Assembly (NCBI GenBank): GCA_003243965.1
Contig: QHBO01000040.1
Coordinates: 1-64,000 of the forward strand
Length of the DNA: 64,000 bases
Direction of reading: 5' to 3'
Source: Chloroflexota bacterium
GTDB taxonomy: Bacteria; Chloroflexota; Limnocylindria; QHBO01
The notes under the pieces are model-generated. The model was not told where the DNA came from. It ran no database searches and saw only the letters and a list, made by a program, of their open reading frames with translations. Below, in pieces: positions 51,397-60,086 of this stretch. Position 1 is the stretch's first letter, and every line of letters starts with the position of its first letter. The translations under genes were made by a program, and so were the position numbers.

Positions 51397-51786
51397 TCAG
51401 CCTGCCGGGCGCTCCGTCGACCTGTACACCTGGGCACGCGGCAGGCGCGCCGCCTCGTCCCGCGCCCGCACGTGGTCCGTCGCCGGCTGGAGCGCCACGG
51501 GGACATCGCGGGGCCGTCCCCCCTCCCGCGCGATCAGCCACCGGAGGCCAACCTCAGTGAGCTGCGCGCCGCCGGCGCGCCCCGGCTCGATGAAGGGGGC
51601 GATCAGCAACCGGCGTCGGTGAAGGCGTTCCACGGCCAGCTGCATCGCGAACGACTCGATGCCGAGCTCTTGGGCCAGGGGCTGAAGGTCCACGATCCGG
51701 TCCGGCGACCGTCGCAGGCTGCGCAGGATGGCATCATCCAGGTCGCGTCCGGCGGGTCGGCGCGGGGTCATCGGTCGATTCGGCAT
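51397..51786 (-). CDS. small protein with predicted winged helix-turn-helix
   Basis: 129 residues. DDAILRSLRRSPDRIVDLQPLAQELGIESFAMQLAVERLHRRRLL resembles a winged HTH, with GGAQLTEVGLRWL as the wing. The C-terminus is Arg/Ala rich. It follows dnaE by 39 bp on the same strand. No regulon can be suggested. Confidence 0.6.
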   Translation of the reverse strand: MPNRPMTPRRPAGRDLDDAILRSLRRSPDRIVDLQPLAQELGIESFAMQLAVERLHRRRLLIAPFIEPGRAGGAQLTEVGLRWLIAREGGRPRDVPVALQPATDHVRARDEAARLPRAQVYRSTERPAG

Positions 51787-51825
51787 GTCGCGAGGATACC
51801 AAGCAGCCGTACCCGGGAGCCGCGG

Positions 51826-54800
51826 TCAAGCCTGCGCGGGAGCGCCATCCAGGCGTGCGGGTCCACCCCACACCAGCTCGGTGCGAGTGGCTTCCCCCTC
51901 CGAGCCGTCGGGAGCGGCACCCTCGAGCTCAACGCTGAGCGGGATGCCGGCGGCACGGCGCAGGTACTCGCCGAGGCGCTCGTCCCAGGCAGCCCGCTCA
52001 GGAAGGCGTACCTGCCGCGTGGCGCCGGCGACAGGCAGCGCGATCACCACCGGGAGCGGGCCGGGGCGGCTCCGGAGTGCCTGTGTCACGGAGTCGACTC
52101 CTGCCAGCAGCCGTTCGCCCGCCAGCCCTTCCTCGAATCGAAGGCTGATGGTCGCTGCCGAGCCGGCGGGAGCCGACTGCAGCGGCACCGCATCGGCGGG
52201 CGCAGGTGCCTCGTCGGCGGCAACCTGGTCGTCCGGCTGCGCATCGTCGACAGGCACGCCACCGCCGACCACGGGCTCGGCCGGGAGGCTCATTGGCACT
52301 GCGGCCAGCTGCCCGCGCCCCATGGGTTGGCCGTTCCGCTCCGCGCTGCCGCCGTTCCGAGCGGGACGCCTCCGCACGTACCGAGCGCGCTCGGCGCCGA
52401 ACGCTTCCGGACCCATTCGGACCGCGTCGTCCCAGGCCCAGACGGCCTCACACAGCAGCTGCGCGCTCTCATCCCGGCGGTCGACGCGCCCGGTGACCAG
52501 CACGACAGCGTCATCGGTCCAGGAGTTCGCGGTCTCCGCGAAGACCTTTGGAAAGACAACCACCTCGACGCTGCCCTGGAGATCCTCGAGCGTCGCGACC
52601 AGCATCGTCGCGCCTGCCCGGGTTACCACCCGCCGGGTCGCCTCGATGATGCCGCCCAGGGTGACCGTCGCCTGGTCGGCCTCATCGGCCAGCTCACCGG
52701 AGTACGCGGTCACGAACTCGGGCAGCCGGTCGGTGATGTCGCCCAGCGGATGCTCGGTCAGGTACAGCCCGAGCAGCTCCTTCTCCCAGCGGAGCCGCTC
52801 CTTGCGTGGGATATCAGCCTCGTCCGCAATCTGTGCGTCGGAGGGCCGGGTCGGCGACGGCGGCGGCGCGAACAGGTCGAAGAGCGTCGACTGTCCGGCG
52901 GCCACATCCCGCTGATGGCGAGATCCCGCGTCGAGTGCGGCATCGAGCCGGTCCAGCAGCGCCGCCTGCCGGCCCAGCGAGGCGGTCGCGCCGGCCTTGA
53001 TCAGCGACTCGACGACGCGCTTGTTCACTGAGTGGAGGTCAACGCGGCGGCAGAAGTCGTCGAGCGAGGCGAACGGTCCCGCCTCGGTCGCAGGCGGCCG
53101 CCCTTCGCGGGCGGCCACGACGGCCTCGATCGCCCCCTCGCCTACGTTCTTGATCGCCGCAAGTCCGAACCGTATGGCGCGGGTCCCATCGGCATCGGTC
53201 TCGACGGCGAACAGCGCCCGGCTGCGCTCGACATCCGGCGGACGGACCTGGATGCCCATCCGCCGACACTCGGCGACCGCCGCCGCAACCTTGTCGGCGC
53301 GTTCGCGGAAGCCGTTCAGCACCGCCGTCATGAACTCGACGGTGTAGTTCGCCTTGAGGTAGGCGGTCTGGTACGCGATGAGGCCGTAGCAGGTCGCATG
53401 CGCCTTGTTGAAGCCGTACCGCGCGAACGGCTCGAAGGCGGCAAACACCAGGTCGACGATCTGGGGTGGGATCCCCTTCTTCTTGGCGCCGGCCTTGAAT
53501 TTCGCCTCGTGCTCGCGAAGGACCTTCTCCTTCTTCTTGCGGATGGCGTAGCACAGGTTGTCTGCCTCGGGGCCGGTGTAATCGGCCATGGCGATGGCCG
53601 CGGTCATGATGTCTTCCTGGTAGACGAAGATGCCGTACGTGTCGCGCAGCGCCGGCTCCAGGCTTTCATGCAGGAAGCTGACGGGCTCCTCGCCGTGCTT
53701 GCGGCGGATGTAGGCCGGGATGTTGGCCATGGGGCCGGGCCGGAAGAGCGCAACCATCGCCGCCAGGTCGCGCACCTCGGTCGGTTTGAGCTCCTTGACG
53801 TAGCGGCGCATCCCCGGCGACTCGAGCTGGAAGATCCCCGTCGTCTCGCCGGTGGAGAGCAGGTCGAACGTCGCCCTGTCGTCGAGCGGCAGTGCATTGA
53901 CCTCGATCTCGACAGACCGATGCTCGCGGATCAGGTCCACCGCATCGGCGAGGATGGTGAGGTTGATGAGGCCCAGGAAGTCGAACTTGAGGAGGCCCAG
54001 CGCCTCGCAGGCGTGCATCTCGAACTGGGTCATGGTCGTGCGCCCGTCGGTCGCACGCTGGAGCGGCATGATCTCCGTCAGCGGCTCGCGCGAGATGACG
54101 ATCCCCGCGGCGTGGGTGGACGCGTGGCGCGCAACGCCCTCCAGCTGCTGCGCGACGCCGATCAGCTTCTCCACGCGCTCGTCGCCGGCCATCAGCTCGC
54201 GCAGCTGCGGCGAGGTCTCCACCGCCCGATGGAGGCTGATGTTGAGCTCGTTGGGCACCGCCTTTGCGACCCGGTCCGCCTCCACGTAGGTCAGGCCCAT
54301 GGCCCGCCCCACGTCCCGGATCGCGGCCTTGGCGCCGAGGGTGCCGAAGGTGATGATCTGCGCCACGCGGTCAGCGCCGTACTTGCGGGTGACGTACTCG
54401 ATCACCTCGTCCCGCCGGCTGTCCTGGAAATCGATGTCGATGTCCGGCATCGTCACCCGGTCCGGGTTGAGAAAGCGCTCGAACGGCAGGCCGTACTCCA
54501 GCGGATCAACCGGCGTGATGCCCAGGCTGTAGGTGACGATGCTTCCGGGAGCCGATCCCCGACAGGTGGTCATGATCCCGCGCTCGCGCGCGAAGCGGAT
54601 GAAATCCGCCACGATCAGGAAGTAGCCGGCATACCCCATCCGGCCGATGATTCCCAGCTCGTAGTCGAGCCGGTGGCGGACCGCATCGGTCAGGGGCTCG
54701 CCGTATCGGTCCAGCACCCCGCGCTCGCACTCCTTGCGAAGCCAGCTCTCGGCGGTCTCGGCGTCGGGGACCGGGAAGTGGGGCAGGCGCAGCCCGGAGT

Positions 54801-55647
54801 AGTCGAGGCGGACGTCGCACATCTCGGCGACGCGAAGCGTGTTGTCCATCGCCTCTGCGAGCTCGCCGTTGAACAGCCGGCGCATCTCCGCGGCGGATTT
54901 CAGGTAGAACTCGTTCGCCTCGAAGCGCATGCGGCCCGGAGTGTCCACGTTGCTGGCGGTCTGGATGCAGACCAGCAGGTCATGCGCCTCGTACTGGTCG
55001 GGGCTGGTGTAGTGCGTGTCGTTGGTGGCCAGCATCGGGATGCCCTGGCGCCGCGCCAGCTCCACCAGCTGCGGGTGGAGGCGCCGCTGCTCCGCGATGC
55101 CGTGATCCTGGACCTCGATGAAGAAGTTGCCGTCGCCCAGGATGGACCGATAGCTGTCCGCCGCCTCGGCCGCTCCCCGCTCGTCCCCCTGGGCCAGCCG
55201 CTTGAGCACCTCACCACCCAGGCAGGCACTGGTACCGATGAGGCCCGCGCTGTGCCGGCTCAGCAGGTCCTTGTCGATGCGCGGCTTGTAGTAGTAGCCG
55301 TCCAGGTGCGCCGCGGTGGTCAGCGCCAGCAGGTTCCGATAGCCGACCGCGTCCTTGGCCAGCAGGATGAGGTGGTGGTAGTCGGCGTCCCGCTTGCCCT
55401 CCTTGTCGGACATCCGGCGCGGAGCGACGTAGGCCTCCAGGCCGATGATCGGCTTGATGCCCGCCTCTCGCGCCGCGGCGTAGAACGGGATGACTCCGTA
55501 CATGTTCCCGTGGTCGGTGAGTGCCAGGGCCGGCATCCCGAGGTCGGCGGCGCGGGCCGTCATCTCGGGAATGAGGGAAAGTCCGTCGAGCAGGCTGAAC
55601 TCGGAGTGGGCGTGAAGGTGGACGAAGGGCTCGCCGGGCTCGGTCAC
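51826..55647 (-). CDS. dnaE: DNA polymerase III alpha subunit
   Basis: Replicative C-family polymerase, 1273 residues: PHP domain (VHLHAHSEFSLLDG at the start, LALTDHGNMYG), the polymerase core with the catalytic acids in MPDIDIDFQD, the fingers and helix-hairpin-helix region (YGFNKAHATCYGLIAYQTAYLK), and a C-terminal OB fold (VTLGGIIEATRRVVTRAG). GTG 55647 is chosen because TACCAT lies 6 nt upstream and the PHP motif follows at once; ATG 55680 would add 11 residues. Confidence 0.96.
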   Translation of the reverse strand: MTEPGEPFVHLHAHSEFSLLDGLSLIPEMTARAADLGMPALALTDHGNMYGVIPFYAAAREAGIKPIIGLEAYVAPRRMSDKEGKRDADYHHLILLAKDAVGYRNLLALTTAAHLDGYYYKPRIDKDLLSRHSAGLIGTSACLGGEVLKRLAQGDERGAAEAADSYRSILGDGNFFIEVQDHGIAEQRRLHPQLVELARRQGIPMLATNDTHYTSPDQYEAHDLLVCIQTASNVDTPGRMRFEANEFYLKSAAEMRRLFNGELAEAMDNTLRVAEMCDVRLDYSGLRLPHFPVPDAETAESWLRKECERGVLDRYGEPLTDAVRHRLDYELGIIGRMGYAGYFLIVADFIRFARERGIMTTCRGSAPGSIVTYSLGITPVDPLEYGLPFERFLNPDRVTMPDIDIDFQDSRRDEVIEYVTRKYGADRVAQIITFGTLGAKAAIRDVGRAMGLTYVEADRVAKAVPNELNISLHRAVETSPQLRELMAGDERVEKLIGVAQQLEGVARHASTHAAGIVISREPLTEIMPLQRATDGRTTMTQFEMHACEALGLLKFDFLGLINLTILADAVDLIREHRSVEIEVNALPLDDRATFDLLSTGETTGIFQLESPGMRRYVKELKPTEVRDLAAMVALFRPGPMANIPAYIRRKHGEEPVSFLHESLEPALRDTYGIFVYQEDIMTAAIAMADYTGPEADNLCYAIRKKKEKVLREHEAKFKAGAKKKGIPPQIVDLVFAAFEPFARYGFNKAHATCYGLIAYQTAYLKANYTVEFMTAVLNGFRERADKVAAAVAECRRMGIQVRPPDVERSRALFAVETDADGTRAIRFGLAAIKNVGEGAIEAVVAAREGRPPATEAGPFASLDDFCRRVDLHSVNKRVVESLIKAGATASLGRQAALLDRLDAALDAGSRHQRDVAAGQSTLFDLFAPPPSPTRPSDAQIADEADIPRKERLRWEKELLGLYLTEHPLGDITDRLPEFVTAYSGELADEADQATVTLGGIIEATRRVVTRAGATMLVATLEDLQGSVEVVVFPKVFAETANSWTDDAVVLVTGRVDRRDESAQLLCEAVWAWDDAVRMGPEAFGAERARYVRRRPARNGGSAERNGQPMGRGQLAAVPMSLPAEPVVGGGVPVDDAQPDDQVAADEAPAPADAVPLQSAPAGSAATISLRFEEGLAGERLLAGVDSVTQALRSRPGPLPVVIALPVAGATRQVRLPERAAWDERLGEYLRRAAGIPLSVELEGAAPDGSEGEATRTELVWGGPARLDGAPAQA

Positions 55648-55653
55648 CCCGCC

Positions 55654-55659
55654 ATGGTA
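55654..55659 (-). promoter_or_regulatory. dnaE -10 box (probable leaderless start)
   Basis: TACCAT on the minus strand with 6 nt to GTG 55647. Confidence 0.45.
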
Positions 55660-55807
55660 GCCATCCCGGGCAGCGCCCATAAACGCCTGCGCGGCCCTAC
55701 GCCGTCCCGCGTCCGCGATCCAGAGCGGGACTCCGGCTGATTTAGCCGAGGCTTCACTCGCCGCGTACCCGAGACCTCACTTCGTCCGCCCTCTTGACTG
55801 CCCCTTC

Positions 55808-55827
55808 ATACCACCTTATGGTTGTAT
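55808..55827. promoter_or_regulatory. ArsR-type operator palindrome
   Basis: ATACCACCTTATGGTTGTAT, an imperfect palindrome with 8 of 10 pairs matching, ends five bases before the arsR-like start codon. Autoregulated arsR-AHSA1 operons commonly carry such a site; it would overlap the promoter. Confidence 0.5.
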
Positions 55828-55831
55828 CTTG

Positions 55832-56071
55832 ATGCCCACCCGGGCAGCCCACTTCGACCTCGCCCTCGCGGCGCTGGCGAACGCCACTCGTCGGGATATC
55901 CTCCGTCGCGCGCTGCTGACCGAGGAGGGCGTCGCCGAGCACGCGGCCCACTACCCCATGAGCTTCGCCGCGGTGCAGAAGCACATCGCGATGGGCATGG
56001 AGGAGGGCCTGACCCAGGCGGTCGGCCAGATCGACGCGATCCTCGCTGAGGACGCGGTCCATTCGGCGTGA
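55832..56071 (+). pseudogene. arsR / AHSA1 (SRPBCC) deletion chimera
   Basis: 79 residues from ATG 55832. Residues 1-53 match the N-terminal half of an ArsR regulator up to the recognition helix (ALANATRRDILRRALL, MSFAAVQKHIA). The next residues, MGMEEGLTQAVGQIDAILAE, match the extreme C-terminus of AHSA1/SRPBCC proteins, which commonly lie just downstream of arsR. The dimerisation part of ArsR and most of the SRPBCC protein are missing, with the frame kept. Best read as an in-frame deletion of roughly 200 codons joining two adjacent genes near 55990. The wing needed for ArsR folding is lost, so repressor function is doubtful. Confidence 0.72.
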
Positions 56072-56105
56072 GCATCTGTGGGCCGATGAAGGTCGCGACC
56101 ACGCC

Positions 56106-56720
56106 ATGACCGAGCCGGCGACCTACACCCTGGAGGTGCCGGGCGCCGTCATCACGTATGACGTTCGGCGCAACGAATCCAGCACGGAGCCACCGCTGCT
56201 CCTGATCGGCTCACCGATGGGCGCGGCCGGTTTCGCGACGCTGGCGACCCACTTCCCGGACCGCACGATCGTCACCTACGACCCGCGCGGTGCTGAGCGC
56301 AGCACGAAGGACGACCCGACCGCGCCGTCCAACCCGGAGATGCACGCCGACGACCTGCATCGCATCATCCGGGAGGTCGGCGGGCCGGTCGACCTGTTCG
56401 CCAGCAGCGGAGGCGCGGTGAACGCGCTGGCCCTGGTGGCAAAGCATCCCGAGGAGGTGCGGACGCTGGTCGCCCACGAGCCGCCGCTGGCGTCCCTGCT
56501 CCCCGACCGGGATGCTGCGATGGCGCGGATCGTCATCGGCGCCGGCGCCGAATCCGAGGGCGAGATGGCGAACCGCGGCGGCCATGCGGTGGGCGGTCGG
56601 CTCGGCACGGAGGCGGTGGCCTTCCCGAGCCACCACGGCGGCTTCCTGGGTGGCGAGTACGGCTGGGGCGGCGAGCCGGAGGCCTTCGCGGCCAAGCTGC
56701 GCGACGTGCTGGAGGGATGA
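56106..56720 (+). CDS. alpha/beta hydrolase with internal deletion
   Basis: 204 residues; family members I know of this type are about 280. The N-terminal half is intact (LLLIGSPMGAAGF, TYDPRGAERS, nucleophile elbow FASSGGAVNAL) and so is the C-terminus (AGAESEGEMANRG, the catalytic-His strand FPSHHGGFLGGEYG). About 75-80 residues of the cap/lid expected between LLPDRDAAMA and RIVIGAG are absent, in frame. The core could fold but the substrate pocket would be open, so activity is uncertain. It may be decaying. Confidence 0.75.
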   Translation: MTEPATYTLEVPGAVITYDVRRNESSTEPPLLLIGSPMGAAGFATLATHFPDRTIVTYDPRGAERSTKDDPTAPSNPEMHADDLHRIIREVGGPVDLFASSGGAVNALALVAKHPEEVRTLVAHEPPLASLLPDRDAAMARIVIGAGAESEGEMANRGGHAVGGRLGTEAVAFPSHHGGFLGGEYGWGGEPEAFAAKLRDVLEG

Positions 56721-56769
56721 CGAGCGATTCCTGCCGAACGGGGTCACCTTCCAGGTGCACCATGGATGC

Positions 56770-57696
56770 ATGAACGTCATCGACTGGCTCCTCGACTCGG
56801 ATCCCGCCATCCGCTGGCAGGTCATGCGCCACCTGACCGATGCTGCGCCGGACGAAGTCGCGGCTGAGCGCGCAAAGGTGGCCACCGAGGGGTGGGGCGC
56901 CCAGGTACTCGCCGCGCAGCCGCCGGACGGGGTATGGGGCGGGAGCGCGTACTTCCCGGAATGGACGGCGGTGACGCCCACGCTTCAGCTCCTGCGAGCT
57001 TTCGGCATCGACCCGCGGACCCCGGCCGTCCGCCGCGCGATCGAGCTGGTCCGGGCAAACGCCCGCTGGGAGTACGACAACCTGCCCTACTTCGGTGGGG
57101 AGGTCGAGCCGTGCATCAACGGCCAGGCCGTCGCCATCGGCGCCTACTTCGGCGAGGACGTGCGCGCAATCGTCGACCGCCTGCTGACCGAGCAGATGGA
57201 GGACGGCGGCTGGAACTGCGAGCAGGAGCGCGGCTCCACGCGCGGGTCGTTCGAGACCACGATCAACGTCCTGGAAGGATTCCTCGAGTACGAGCGCTCG
57301 GTTGGCGCGGATGCGAACGTCGTCGCCGCCCGCATTCGCGGGCAGGAGTACCTGCTCGAGCGGCGGCTCCTCCGCCGCCTGTCGACCGGGGAGCTGGCGC
57401 AGCCGCGCTGGCAATACCTGGCATTCCCGAACGGCTGGCACTACGACCCGCTGCGAGCGCTCGACCACCTGCGGGACGCGGGCCTCGCGCCGGACGAGCG
57501 GACGGCCGAGGCGATCGGGATCGTGGAGTCCAAGCGCCGTGGCGACGGCCGCTGGCTCCTCGACCACGCCTTCCATGACGAGCTCCAGGCCGATATCGGC
57601 GAGGCGGAGGACCAGCCGAGCCGCTGGATCACCCTCAAGGCCCTCCGCGTCCTGCGCTGGGCGGAGGGAGCCAGTGCGTCGACGGCCGTGCCATGA
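56770..57696 (+). CDS. terpenoid-cyclase-fold (squalene-cyclase-like) protein of unknown function
   Basis: 308 residues of an alpha/alpha-barrel type related to the prenyltransferase/squalene cyclase superfamily. Repeated helical hairpins include TPTLQLLRAFGIDPRTPAVRRAIELV and VDRLLTEQMEDGGWNCEQERG with the QxxDGGW-like motif. No DxDD or DxxD catalytic set is seen, so it is not a true cyclase. It appears full length, unlike its neighbours. ATG 56770 directly precedes the conserved NVIDWLLDSDPAIRWQVMR. Confidence 0.78.
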   Translation: MNVIDWLLDSDPAIRWQVMRHLTDAAPDEVAAERAKVATEGWGAQVLAAQPPDGVWGGSAYFPEWTAVTPTLQLLRAFGIDPRTPAVRRAIELVRANARWEYDNLPYFGGEVEPCINGQAVAIGAYFGEDVRAIVDRLLTEQMEDGGWNCEQERGSTRGSFETTINVLEGFLEYERSVGADANVVAARIRGQEYLLERRLLRRLSTGELAQPRWQYLAFPNGWHYDPLRALDHLRDAGLAPDERTAEAIGIVESKRRGDGRWLLDHAFHDELQADIGEAEDQPSRWITLKALRVLRWAEGASASTAVP

Positions 57697-57725
57697 CCCG
57701 GAGAATATGAGGAGGGCTCACCCAG

Positions 57726-57938
57726 ATGGGGTCATCACCGATCATCCTGGTGCCCGGCTTCTGGCTCCGCGCCTGCGCCTGGGATGAGGTCGCCGATGCG
57801 CTCCGCGCCGACGGTCACGACGTCACGGCGCTGAACATCGACCTCCCCACCAGCCACTGGCCGATGTGGTCGAAGCCGAAGGAGTTGGCGGGGATCATCA
57901 GCGACATCGCGAAGGCCCACAGGAGCGGGGCGCCGTGA
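57726..57938 (+). CDS. alpha/beta hydrolase reduced to its two ends (70 aa)
   Basis: The first 37 residues (SPIILVPGFWLRACAWDEVADALRADGHDVTAL) are the N-terminus of a common alpha/beta hydrolase. The remainder (NIDLPTSHWPMWSKPKELAGII) is its extreme C-terminus with the catalytic His. The roughly 160 residues between, including the nucleophile elbow, are gone, in frame. It cannot be an active hydrolase. AGGAGG lies 10 bases before the ATG. Its stop overlaps the methyltransferase start (GTGA), so continued translation may be kept for coupling. Confidence 0.7.
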   Translation: MGSSPIILVPGFWLRACAWDEVADALRADGHDVTALNIDLPTSHWPMWSKPKELAGIISDIAKAHRSGAP

Positions 57939-58669
57939 GCCACGACGACGGGTACTTCGACGCGCGCGTCGCGGCTGGCTACGACGAGTCAGCCGCCGAG
58001 GTTTCCACCCCCGAGGTCGTGGGGCCCATGGTGGACCTTCTCGCCGAATTGGCGGGAAGCGGTAGGGCGCTCGAACTCGGGATCGGTACCGGTCGCATCG
58101 CTCTGCCACTCGCACGGCGCGGCGTGCCGGTCCACGGGATCGAGCTTTCCATGGCGATGGCCGACCGGTTGCGCGCGAAGAGGGGCAGCGAGGGGATCGG
58201 CCTGACCATCGGCGACTTCTCGACGACGAGAGCTCCCGGCGAGTTCTCTCTCGTCTACCTCGTCTACAACACCATCGGCAACCTCACCAGCCAGGAGGCA
58301 CAGGTCGCCTGCTTCCGCAACGCGGCTGCGCATCTGGGGCGGAACGGACGCTTCGTCATCGAGGTGGGGGTGCCGGCGCTCCAGCGACTGCCACCTGGCG
58401 AGCGCGTTCGCCCGTTTGCCGTTAGCGACGACCACCTGGGGTTCGACGAGTACGAGCTCGCCGGCCAGGGGCTCGTCTCACACCACTTCACCCTCGTCGA
58501 CGGACGGTGGGAGCGATCCGCCCTGCCGTTTCGTTACGTGTGGCCCGCAGAGCTAGACCTCATGGCCCAGCTCGCCGGCATGCGGCTGCAGCATCGGTGG
58601 GCCGGCTGGAAGCGTGAGCCGTTCACCGCGGAGAGCCAACAGCACGTATCGGTCTGGGAGAAGCCGTGA
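57935..58669 (+). CDS. SAM-dependent class I methyltransferase
   Basis: 244 residues from GTG 57935, overlapping the previous stop. The SAM site ALELGIGTGRIALPLA (45-60) with acidic HGIELS, GDFS and the LVYLVYNTIGNL strand mark a class I methyltransferase of the kind that modifies small molecules. Conserved YDESAAEV precedes the fold. Substrate unknown. It seems full length. Confidence 0.88.
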   Translation: MSHDDGYFDARVAAGYDESAAEVSTPEVVGPMVDLLAELAGSGRALELGIGTGRIALPLARRGVPVHGIELSMAMADRLRAKRGSEGIGLTIGDFSTTRAPGEFSLVYLVYNTIGNLTSQEAQVACFRNAAAHLGRNGRFVIEVGVPALQRLPPGERVRPFAVSDDHLGFDEYELAGQGLVSHHFTLVDGRWERSALPFRYVWPAELDLMAQLAGMRLQHRWAGWKREPFTAESQQHVSVWEKP

Positions 58670-58716
58670 TACGGCTCCGGACCGCCAACACCCGCCCAAC
58701 AGCCATGTAGGGTCAG

Positions 58717-59568
58717 TTGCGAGAATTCGACGTCCCGCTCCCCGATGGGCGGACGCTCCACGCGTACGACACCGTGAGCGATGGCGGCGGCGAGCGGCTG
58801 GTGGTCGCGTGGCACCACGGCACGCCGAACGTCGGCCTTCCGCCAGAGCCGCTCTTTCCCACCTCGGACCGGCTCGGCATCCGATGGATCTCGTACGACC
58901 GACCGGGCTACGGCGGAAGCAGCTCCCGGCCCGGGCGGGACATCGCGTCGGCGGCGGCCTACACCGCGGCGGTGACCGACGCGCTGGGCATCGATCGGTT
59001 CGCGGTGATGGGCCATTCGGGCGGCGGCCCGCATGCACTGGCGTGCGCGGCGCTGCTCGGCGATCGCGTGCTCGGCGTGGTCAGCGGCGCAGGACTGGCG
59101 CCCTTTGGGGCCGACGGGCTCGACTGGTTCGCCGGCATGGCCGACTCCGGCACAGCGTCGCTGCGAGCCGCTGCCGCGGGGCGCGAGGCCAAGCAGCGGT
59201 ACGAGGCTGCCGCCGAGCCCGGCGACATGGGCTTCGCGACCGCCGATCACGAGGCCCTCGCCGCGGAATGGGGCTGGTTCGGAAAGGTGGTGGGGCCAGC
59301 GATGGCGGCCGGCCCGGCGCCGCTGATCGACGACGACCTGGCCTATGTGGCGCCATGGGGCTTCGACCCGGCGGAAGTCAGGGCGCCGACGCTGCTGCTG
59401 CACGGCGGCGCCGACCGCGTGGTGCCGAGTGCGCACGGGACCTGGCTGGCTCGCCACATCCCGGACGCCGAGCTGTGGCTGAAGCCCGACGACGGCCACA
59501 TCTCGATCCTGCGCTCCGCCCCGGCAGCGCTGGAGTGGCTGGCCACGCGGGTGGGCCGCGAGCGTTGA
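58717..59568 (+). CDS. alpha/beta hydrolase
   Basis: 283 residues of the alpha/beta hydrolase superfamily, full length: oxyanion HHGTPNVG, SYDRPGYGGSS, nucleophile elbow GHSGGGPHAL, Asp in LLLHGGADRVVP and His in DDGHISIL. TTG start at 58717 is tentative, since no ATG lies near and the conserved FDVPLPDGRTLH follows at once. It could be a haloalkane dehalogenase-like, esterase or epoxide-hydrolase-type enzyme. Confidence 0.88.
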   Translation: MREFDVPLPDGRTLHAYDTVSDGGGERLVVAWHHGTPNVGLPPEPLFPTSDRLGIRWISYDRPGYGGSSSRPGRDIASAAAYTAAVTDALGIDRFAVMGHSGGGPHALACAALLGDRVLGVVSGAGLAPFGADGLDWFAGMADSGTASLRAAAAGREAKQRYEAAAEPGDMGFATADHEALAAEWGWFGKVVGPAMAAGPAPLIDDDLAYVAPWGFDPAEVRAPTLLLHGGADRVVPSAHGTWLARHIPDAELWLKPDDGHISILRSAPAALEWLATRVGRER

Positions 59569-59580
59569 GGGCCGAGCTGC

Positions 59581-59943
59581 CTACATCGGCATCGGAGTCA
59601 TGAGCTGGAAGTAGTTCCCATCCGGGTCGCTCAAGGTGGCGATCGAGGCCTCAGGGCCGACATCGGCGAATCCGTACGGCTCACGGACGACCGTCGCACC
59701 GGCGTCTCGGAAGCGCTCGAAGGTGCCCTGCACGTCCGGGGTCTCGATGTTCCAGATGAGCCGGCCCGGCTCGGCGTTCTGACCGTGCACCTCGGAGTGC
59801 GCGCCGACGGTGACAAAGCCGGTCCCGATCTGCCAACCGGTGAAGCCGCCCTCCGAGAAGCCGGGCTGGCCGAGCACGCGGGTGTAGAACTCGACCAGGC
59901 GCTGTGGGTCCTCAGAACCGATGAGGATGCTGTTGAGGTTCAT
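59581..59943 (-). CDS. VOC-superfamily (glyoxalase-like) protein
   Basis: 120 residues with two beta-alpha-beta-beta-beta modules: the N-terminal NSILIGSEDPQRLVEFYTRVLG and the C-terminal DVGPEASIATLSDPDGNYFQLM with a metal-ligand-type Glu/His region. GAGGAGG lies six bases before the ATG. Function could be a dioxygenase, isomerase or resistance protein; no distinguishing residues seen. Confidence 0.85.
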   Translation of the reverse strand: MNLNSILIGSEDPQRLVEFYTRVLGQPGFSEGGFTGWQIGTGFVTVGAHSEVHGQNAEPGRLIWNIETPDVQGTFERFRDAGATVVREPYGFADVGPEASIATLSDPDGNYFQLMTPMPM

Positions 59944-60086
59944 CCGCGGCCTCCTCGCGTGATCCAGGTGGTAGTGGGCCGCTCAGGCGCCGCCCGACAC
60001 CAGCACAATACGCCCCGGGCCGATCGCGGGCGCGTAGTCCTATCGAGCCATGTCCCGGGCACCGCGCCCGCCCGTACGCTCGCGCG

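Noticed and set aside
56770-57696. Squalene-hopene cyclase or terpene synthase
   Set aside because: The fold repeats are similar but the protein is half length and lacks the catalytic DxDD/DxxD motifs.
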